Assembly (NCBI GenBank): GCA_012274445.1
Contig: JAAROD010000014.1
Location: 1,171,001-1,235,000 of the forward strand
DNA: 64,000 nt
Direction: 5' to 3'
DNA from: Sclerotiophoma versabilis
Lineage: Eukaryota > Ascomycota > Dothideomycetes > Pleosporales > Didymellaceae
Shown: positions 56,801 to 64,000 of the stretch, piece after piece
Numbering within the stretch: position 1 is the first letter of the stretch
Layout of the letters: each line of letters begins with the position of its first letter
Translations under genes and position numbers: made by a program
Notes under the pieces: model-generated
Seen by the model: the letters and a program-made list of their open reading frames with translations, nothing else
Databases searched by the model: none
Told to the model about the DNA's origin: nothing

Positions 56801-57210
56801 AGCCTCCGCTGGACACACTTGCAAACTTTGAGACACTCGCAGGCAGAAAAGATGACAAGGTCCGCTACGCAGTACGCAGTGTGCTAGAGATGGAATGGAA
56901 GAAGGAATCTGCGCGAATTGACATGGAGAATCGCAAACGACGAGGTGGGCAGGACGAGAACGAAGAGCTTTTAGTACCCGAGGAGAAGGACGAAGATGTT
57001 GCGAAGAAGCTGGATGCCGCAAATAAGAAAGCCATGAAGCGCGACTTCTTCGGCAGAGTCATCAAGGAAACCCCTCATGTTGAGGGTGAGGCAAGGAAAA
57101 AACCGAAGCAAGAAGGTGATGAGGATCGCATCTGGGTCAGCTTTCATGAGGGGTTTAGTAATGCGGTGAGGAAGCCGATTACGATTGATGAGCTCTTTAG
57201 AGCACTATAG
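53884..57210 (+). CDS. CTF18: chromosome transmission fidelity protein 18, alternative clamp-loader large subunit
   Basis: Exons 53884-54094 (or 54115), 54166-56148 and 56195-57210 give about 1069 (or 1076) residues. Both donors for intron 1 keep the frame and neither is canonical. The central AAA+ module begins TLMWTEKYRAKKFTDLVGDE, the RFC box. Walker A is GPPGLGKTT near residue 397 and Walker B is VVVDEVDGV. SDERS of box VI and LILICNDLYHPSLRPLR of the sensor-1 region follow. The C-terminus (AMKRDFFGR ... DRIWVSFHEGFSNAVRKP) is the conserved end that binds Dcc1/Ctf8. Ctf18-RFC loads PCNA at forks and promotes cohesion and checkpoint signalling. A Rad24 or Elg1 identity is excluded by this C-terminus. 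Confidence 0.95.
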
Positions 57211-59979
57211 ATTCCACTCTTAGCTTCTTGTGGCTAATCTCAGAGAGAAATGATGTCACGCTTTCTTCGATCTATGTTTCGAGGTTAACAGGATGTACAC
57301 TTTACTTCAAACGGTCTTTGGCGCGAATACTGACCACGCATACATCCGTGTACCCAATGATCAACTCGGGGCTATATTTTTGACCCCATCCGCTGACGGT
57401 GCAATTGCCTAGGTGGCATCTCTCGATAGACGTGCAATAACGGAAGGTATAGAGTTTCGTGCGCTGTCCAAAAAACCTCATCTACGCAGAAGATCTTAGC
57501 CAGTTGCATCTCAAGAGAATCATACCTTCGACCAAGGAAGTGCCATTGCACTCAGTGTATCTGAGTTACGCAGCTTGAATCATTTTCAACAGGGTTAGTG
57601 GATGAAGCTTGCAAGCAAATGCAGCACAGCGTATGATTATGATGCAAAACATCAGTTAAGACGACATGTCTGCGTCCAAATCACATGCAAAGAATAAGAG
57701 GGGCTACAACGAGTGTGGTCAGCAAGCAACGAGACTTGAGAGGGGTTTATTCAAGTCGCGACGATAATGAAGATTTGTTACCTACTTATAAAACTGTTAT
57801 TCTGCTCAAGGGCTACTCGTCGTTGTTCATTTGTGGTATGCAGGTGACGTAGAGCAGAAGAGGACTCACTACCTCTAACATGACCTTATTCGTGGCGTCT
57901 CATGCATTATATAAATCATCAGTTCATTGATATTGCAGGTTTATAAATCACTTGAGGTTTGTGGTGTTGCAATGCAGTCGCATCGGCGACCATTGTGCGT
58001 CATTTTAGCTCAGTCACATAGCAGGATGATTTTGGACATGTCCATCAGACTGAGCTAGTTGTTTGTCCGAGAAAAGCGCTGAAGACTTCTGCTCCATCTG
58101 CCATTGGCTGATGAGCTTTTCTGTGCTCTTCTCATTGGCTGCATGTGCGTAGAGTTCAACTTCTGTCTCTGTAATGCTTGTGGCTTCTTCTGCACCATCC
58201 TCGAGGTTGCCTACTATCTAGATCGCCGCTAGCTCGCAATGTACCTACCAATGAGTGCAACCAGGATTTTTCTGTTTTTTTTAGACGTTTTCAACGAAGC
58301 TCTTCATACTCGGTTGTGCTAATCAAGCCCCCTGTAGTAGTATGCATGCTATCTGCCATCGATTTCGGTATTTTCAATTTCGAGCTGCACTTACGTTCCA
58401 ATAAGGCCTGCGACACCCAGGAGCTGAATCTAAGGCAGACAGACTATGAAGCTGATGCCTTTTACGCGAAGGTGTCCATGTCTGTGTTTTCGCAAAAGGA
58501 GGAGGAGCTTGCTAGTCCATATCAGCGTGTGGGTTGAATCCTTGATGCCAATTTGAGGGCGAAGGCCGAGACTAGCCGCTAGAACCACGTTGTCAAGACC
58601 TTTTGCTAGCGTTCTCAAGGTTACCTTCTGGTGCTCAGCTTCGAGTTCTGCTCGCACCTCTTCATTCCCTCCATTCTTGACTGTATCAACCATATCTATA
58701 CAGAATATCATCTATGTCGCAACTTCATTCGTATCTCATTCAGAACTTTCCATGCCTGAAAGTCGGTGCTTCGACCGGTGGAACGGCGGCCGCACCGATT
58801 GACGGTGAAAGATGACGAAAAGGCTTCGTTCCTGTTCCTGAGTAAAAAGTCATGTTGCATGTTAGAGGAAGACAACCTTTTTGAGATAAATATTATGTTG
58901 AGTGAAGCCTGTCACTGAACGCGTGACCTTTGACAGTGCAGGAGTCGAGTCAGAATAGAGCTGCGACGCTATGTGTAGTCCTGCTCCTCTGACAGATGGC
59001 ATCTTTGTACTCTCCATTGTATATCGTGATTGAATGTTCGTGTCTGGGAAGGCGCTGTAGGCTTCTTGGACTTATGAAGATGTCTTCATCTCCATGTGAT
59101 CATTTACAGGATGTGACCAAGCTGCAGTCTTGATCGCTTTACAGGCCACCAGCTCCACTGAATGGGACTCACCGGAAGAAATTGGATATCAGATGCATGT
59201 ACGCAATTCGCCAGACTTGATGGTCTTACAATATCGCGTAGGCACCATAGACCCGTCTGAAGGCTTCCAGCTATCGTGTTCAATTGTTCTCGCCGAAACA
59301 GCGAGTTGTTGAGGTATCCACAAGTCTGGAACGTGCAGGATGTGTAGAGCCGAAGAACGCCCATCTGCAGGGCCATCGAGGTGCATAATCATGGTTAAGA
59401 TCTCCAGACCCTTAAAGTAACAGATCGCCGAGGACAACATGTCTGGTTTGATCTATCGGATAAGGGGAAGTTCTATGAGCGAACTAGAGTTGCTGTGACC
59501 TCGGAAAGCGTGAGGCGCCTTCACCATCTCGGCTAAGATAGGCGCTACAAGCCACTAAACTGGCCATGTGCACGTCCCTGCGGAAAGCGACCGTCGCGGG
59601 GCCCCAAAGCCCTGAAGCTAGACATTGTGCACCGCAATAGCCGCAATGCGGGGGAGATTCGACATCCTGAGAGCCGGGCGAATTTGCAATTGGTAGATCA
59701 CCACGCGACAATGAGCTTCAAAGAGACGATGCGTCTTTGGTGCCTTCCTAATTGCCCGCTATATTTGGCCGATTCGACTGGGTTAAGGTGGACGATCGAC
59801 CGCTGGCTGGGGGGCTTCCTGCAAGTATCCTGTCACTTAATCTGAAGCCCCCAAGCTATGTGGAGACTGGCTCTGAAGGTCAAGGCGGCGACAGGTACTT
59901 AAGATGCCGCTATGCCAGGTGTTGTGGGCAAAGTTTGTAGCACACCTGTATCCTCTGATTGTACGATATACAAGCCAAA
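57211..59979. other. 2.8-kb gene-poor region
   Basis: No supported gene. One minus-strand frame (58711-58430, 93 codons from an ATG) has a protein-like composition with KNGGNEEVRAELEAEHQKV, but it ends without a domain or splice-compatible extension. Confidence 0.4.
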
Positions 59980-61963
59980 ATGGGTATCCAGAACAAGTTA
60001 GCCGATGGTATTGATGAAGTAGACATCATCATCGCTGGTGGTACGCAATGAGCGGAAAGACATTGCAATGAAATCCAAGACTGACCGCGTACTCCAGGTG
60101 GCACAGCAGGATGCGTTATCGCCGGTCGTCTTGCAGAAGCTCATCCTGACCTATCTGTCCTGGTCATTGAGGGCGGTGCCAATAACAAGGATGTTGCTAG
60201 CATTGTATACCCTGTCTTTTACCTGCAGAACCTCTTGCCAACGCAGAAGACGGCATTGTTCTACAAAGGAAACAAGTCGAAACAGCTCGCAGACCGAGAA
60301 CCGATCGTGCCAAGCGGTGGTACTCTGGGCGGCGGTTCATCTATCAACTTCATGATGTACACTAGGGCACAACGCGAGGATTTCGACTCTTGGAAGACAG
60401 AAGGCTGGACGGCTGACGAAATGCTAGAGCAGATGAAGAAGGTTCGTTACTATGAAAACAACGTCAAAGACAGCAGACTGATTTGACATGTAGCTCGAGA
60501 CGTACCATGGTCCTGGAGACAAAGCGCACCATGGCTATGATGGCCCTATCCATGTTTCAGACGGTGGCTTCCGTGAGAAGCGCGTCGAAGATGAGTTCAT
60601 GAAAGCAGCCAAGGAGGTCGGCTACCCAGAAATTGAAGACCTGCAGAACCTCGACAGCAACAATGGAATCCAGAGATGGCAGCGATATGTATCTCCCGAG
60701 GGAGGGCGACAGGACACAGCCCACAGGTACATCCATCCCAAGCTAGAAGATGGCCAACACTCGAACCTCCACGTCCTTGTTGAATCCAAGGTTGTACGAG
60801 TACTCTTTGATGACAACAAAAAAGCTGTTGGTGTCGAATGCACCCCAAATCCCGAGTTCCAGGCAGTAATCGGACTTACTGCACATCCCGTGCGAACCGT
60901 GAAGGCACGCAAGCTCGTAGTTGTGACCTGCGGTGCCTGCGGAACCCCGCCCGTCCTCGAGCGCTCTGGTTTGGGCGACAGGAAGATTCTCGAAAAAGCC
61001 GGTGTTCCCATCATTGAGGAGCTGCCGGGCGTTGGTAAGGACTACCAAGATCATCATCTTCTCCTTTACCCGTACAGAACAAGCCTTGCACCCGATCAGA
61101 CCATCGATGGCATTTTGAGTGGGCGGGTGGACGCGACCGAGCTCGTTAAAAACAATGACAAGATACTGGGATGGAACGCAATTGATATCTCATCAAAGCT
61201 CCGCCCGACCGAACAAGATGTGGATGAGCTCGGCCCTGAATTTAGGGCGGCATGGGATCGCGACTTCAAGAATGTCTCGAACCGACCGCTAATGCTGTGC
61301 GGCCTTGTCTCTTGGTAAGTCCAACGCATCTTCTGGAAAGATACGCCATTCACGCTCTACAGCTTCCTGGGGGACCCAGCCTCTGTGCCTGAGGGCCAAT
61401 ACGTTACTGCCGGCACGTACACAGCGTACCCATATTCTCGTGGGCATATGCACATTACCGGACCATCTACGGATGATCCTCTCGACTTCGATGTTGGCTA
61501 CTTCAACGATGCCAACGATATCGATATGAAGAAGCAGCTCTGGGCGTACAAGAAGCAGCGCGAAATCTTACGACGTACGAACTTTTATCGCGGCGAGCTA
61601 GCTGACGGGCATCCTAAGTTCCCCGAGGGCTCAAAGGCCGCTGCCGTTGAGATAGAGGAGCCATTGTCGAATGTACAGAACCTGGTCTACTCTCAGGAAG
61701 ATGATGCTGCCATTGAGCAATGGCTACGCGAGAACGTCAACACAACATGGCATTCATTGGGAACATGCAAAATGGCTCCAAGGGAGCAAGACGGTGTCGT
61801 TGATGGCAGGTTGAATGTGTATGGCGTCACAGGTCTGAAGATTGCAGATCTGAGTATTCCACCAGAGAATGTAGGTGGAAACACCAACAATACTGCTTTG
61901 GCAATTGGAGAGAAGGCCGCAGATATCATCCTTGCTGAGCTAAGCACTGCTGGTACTCCATGA
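59980..61963 (+). CDS. GMC alcohol oxidase (methanol oxidase-like)
   Basis: Exons 59980-60040, 60098-60441, 60494-61314 and 61363-61963 close in phase and give 608 residues. The ADP-binding motif (VDIIIAGGGTAGCVIAGRLA) opens the protein and is split by intron 1. The first GMC signature region has PSGGTLGGGSSINFMMYTRA. The second is CGTPPVLERSGLGD. The active-site His is in TTWHSLGTCKM, and the C-terminal FAD segment is NVGGNTNNTALAIGEKAA. These features put it in the short-chain alcohol oxidase branch (FAD, O2 to H2O2), close to fungal methanol oxidases, rather than glucose oxidase or cellobiose dehydrogenase. There is no signal peptide. The protein ends AGTP with no PTS1, so peroxisomal import by the usual route is not evident. 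Confidence 0.93.
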
Positions 61964-63660
61964 GAGCTGCAGTAGAGTTCTTTAAGAGCTTTCCAAGTTT
62001 CATGTTTGCTTACACTTTAGCCTTGGGCGAATCAATTTCTATGGAGACATGTTACCACTTATCCAACCTTGCTGCCTGTGCTTAATATGTGTAGCCTGTT
62101 GTTCTTGCATTTTTTTGTCGTCATGGCTCATGGTCTAATTGGCAAGCTGTCAGGGATTACACTTCCATCTGGGCCATGAAGCCTCACCCGTGGTATACTA
62201 CCGTCGCTGATGAGGAAGATGCGAGGCCAGGTTGCGCCGGGCCCAATATTTTCGCCTTCTTATGCCCTGTCATGCCAAATGTCGATCGCGCTAGCATGTT
62301 CATGTTGGGGTGAACGCGACACCACATCGCTTCCTTTTTTGGATCCTTGTGTCCACCCAACTGGGTCATAGATCGGTGCACTGAAGGTATTGATTATCAA
62401 TCCAGACAAGGATCTCGAACACCCTCTCGCTCTTGTCAAACAACCAAATGGATCGTGATCCAATAATACGATGTTCTAATTTGATAACCTTTCTGACTGT
62501 TCTCTCCGATTGCGGTACTATGTCATTGCGGTTGATTTTGACATTCACAAAGGGTCTTGTTCAGAGAAACTGGGAATTCTGTTGTTGCCGTATATTCCTT
62601 TTTTTTGTTCTCCGTTTAGAGTGTGTTGTGGCCTGTTAGTAATAGCAGTCACACCGGAGGTAGCTGTATGTAATATCAGACCTATCGTGGCTGGGTTAGT
62701 TTCACTGTACGGGTTTACTTTGCTCTGTACAGAGAATATACTCTGCCGCAAAAAGAACAATAACATATTAGTCTGGTCCAACGTTCTGCAATAAGTGCGC
62801 TACAACTCACTAATGTTGTAACTTGCTGCTGTTGTAGCGAGGAAGCAAGGTGGTGTCCTTATATAGACGTGTGAACACGTCTTCATACCTTCTCTGGTAT
62901 ATGCTCATTTATTTGCGCAATCTTTCAGTGCTGCCAGCGCTTTCTTACTCGTTTGTTTTAAATGCGATTGATAGCGGTGTAGTAGTTGAAGCACGGGTCC
63001 CACAATTTTTCTAAAAGAGGAACGTAGTTGCGATACTTTTACCGTGCGTGCGGCGGGTCAAAATAGGTAACCTCTGCGAAAGACGAGGCAGCATGAACTC
63101 TAACTTAACAAGCAGCCTTCAACAACGTGGAGCCGCCATGCTCGATGCGGCATAGATAGACTTCACATTTAGTAGGTATGCTCTTGTGTTGCAAGGAAAA
63201 ATGGGTTACAAAATCTCAGTTCCAGACCTTCTAGGATATATCGAGAGCTCTGGCAAAACATTTTGTAGTCCTAAACCTACTTCTGGGCTAACGGCAGTGT
63301 ACTCAGAAGCCTCAACTATCACCCAGACTCTGGGGTTGGCGTTCTTGTAGCTCGTTTTCTCCGGAACACAAGAGTCAGGTTACTGGCTCTTCCTCCTACT
63401 ACATACGGTGGGATTGTTCCTGCAACCCCAAGATCATCTGCATCTTCTTGTGTTTGCAAACACTTTGGCTAAGAGACGTGGATTGGTCAATGTCTGGTAG
63501 CCGCTACACATACGACGCTGAATTGCTGCGCCACATCAGGCGCCCCGCGCCATTTACACACGTCTGCCTTCGCACCCAAGCTGAATCGTGCTGATTATTG
63601 TATGACTTGTTTCAAGCCCTGTCTTTTCAACACTTCCTTTTTCTCTTGATTGCATCGAAC
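61964..63660. other. 1.7-kb intergenic, nothing supported
   Basis: AT-richer sequence after the alcohol oxidase. No open frame looks coding. The right end is the promoter of the last gene. Confidence 0.45.
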
Positions 63661-64000
63661 ATGGCCTATAACAATCCTGAAGCAGCGGGCCGTCATCCCT
63701 TTATAACCGCTGCAGCAATCGACAAAATCTATGGCTGCGTCATTGGTTCTGCTCTAGGAGACAAAATTGGACTGTACACGGAGTTCCTATCCAAAAGTCA
63801 ATGCAAGGCAGCATATTGCAACAGAAATTTCAGCCTTGTGGAACCCGTTACAGACCCGCACCCAGACGCTCACCGTTTGCAATTTGAGCCTTGTGCGTGG
63901 ACGGACGATACCAACCAAGCGCTCTTATTATTGCTTTCCTACTTGTATATCCAGACCTACGATACTGATGTCGACCTGGCGCAAGAGTTCGCAGCTCGAC
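63661..64000 (+). CDS. ADP-ribosylglycohydrolase family protein, 3' truncated by the window
   Basis: The ATG at 63661 opens a frame still open at the window end (113 codons). After a short leader, AAIDKIYGCVIGSALGDKIG is the N-terminal motif of the ADP-ribosylglycohydrolase (ARH/DraG) fold, and AWTDDTNQALLLL carries the metal-binding Asp-Asp-Thr of the first Mg site. The family removes ADP-ribose from proteins or small molecules using two magnesium ions. The last part of the fold, including the second metal site, lies outside the window, so completeness cannot be judged. Confidence 0.85.
   Translation, partial: MAYNNPEAAGRHPFITAAAIDKIYGCVIGSALGDKIGLYTEFLSKSQCKAAYCNRNFSLVEPVTDPHPDAHRLQFEPCAWTDDTNQALLLLLSYLYIQTYDTDVDLAQEFAAR

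Noticed and set aside
58430..58711. 93-codon minus-strand frame with protein-like composition
   Set aside because: Isolated, no domain and no splice partner; kept only as a note in the gap entry.

Overview
The window looks like nuclear DNA of a filamentous ascomycete (Pezizomycotina; Dothideomycetes is my guess from the overall protein style, not proven). The reasons are short introns of about 45-75 nt with GT(A/G)NGT-type donors and CTRAC-like branch sites, genes on both strands, no operons, and recognisable fungal families: a UvsD/Rad26-like checkpoint protein, a two-block ferric reductase, a Zn-carboxypeptidase and a GMC alcohol oxidase. Multi-exon models below were built by hand. Each was kept only when splice sites and reading phase closed across every intron.

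Layout. 0.3-9.4 kb holds a four-exon protein of unknown function, a ferric-reductase-like flavocytochrome, a DUF6601-like membrane protein and a small basic-tailed protein. 10.5-25.7 kb is GC-rich and conserved: an F-box/2EXR-like protein whose 3' end lies in a 22-bp minisatellite, mitochondrial malate dehydrogenase, a secreted M20 amidohydrolase, an ATRIP homologue divergent from CDP-diacylglycerol synthase, carnitine acetyltransferase with both a mitochondrial leader and a peroxisomal tail, and a mitochondrial PPR protein. 25.7-29.6 kb is a gene-poor, repeat-bearing gap, followed by an MFS sugar transporter.

31-53 kb is accessory in character: long gaps, a seven-exon Zn-alcohol dehydrogenase, a 728-residue unknown protein, a secreted M14 carboxypeptidase, a wrecked second Zn-alcohol dehydrogenase, a decayed gene and its intact relative, an unknown 332-residue protein and an SDR. 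53.3-64 kb holds an initiator tRNA-Met, the alternative clamp-loader subunit Ctf18, an alcohol oxidase and the 5' part of an ADP-ribosylglycohydrolase cut by the window edge.

The most notable observation is a protein module that I do not recognise, shared by three loci within 12 kb (35.4-37.8, 43.1-44.3 and 45.5-47.0 kb). Each locus carries the same two ungapped blocks in the same order. The middle copy keeps one reading frame for 1.2 kb but is interrupted by three stop codons. This looks like a lineage-specific family with an inactivated paralogue next to a live one. Other points of interest are two genes whose stop codons lie inside minisatellite arrays, a perfect 13-bp hairpin between two convergent genes, and an in-frame TGA near the end of the first gene that a 63-nt intron could remove.
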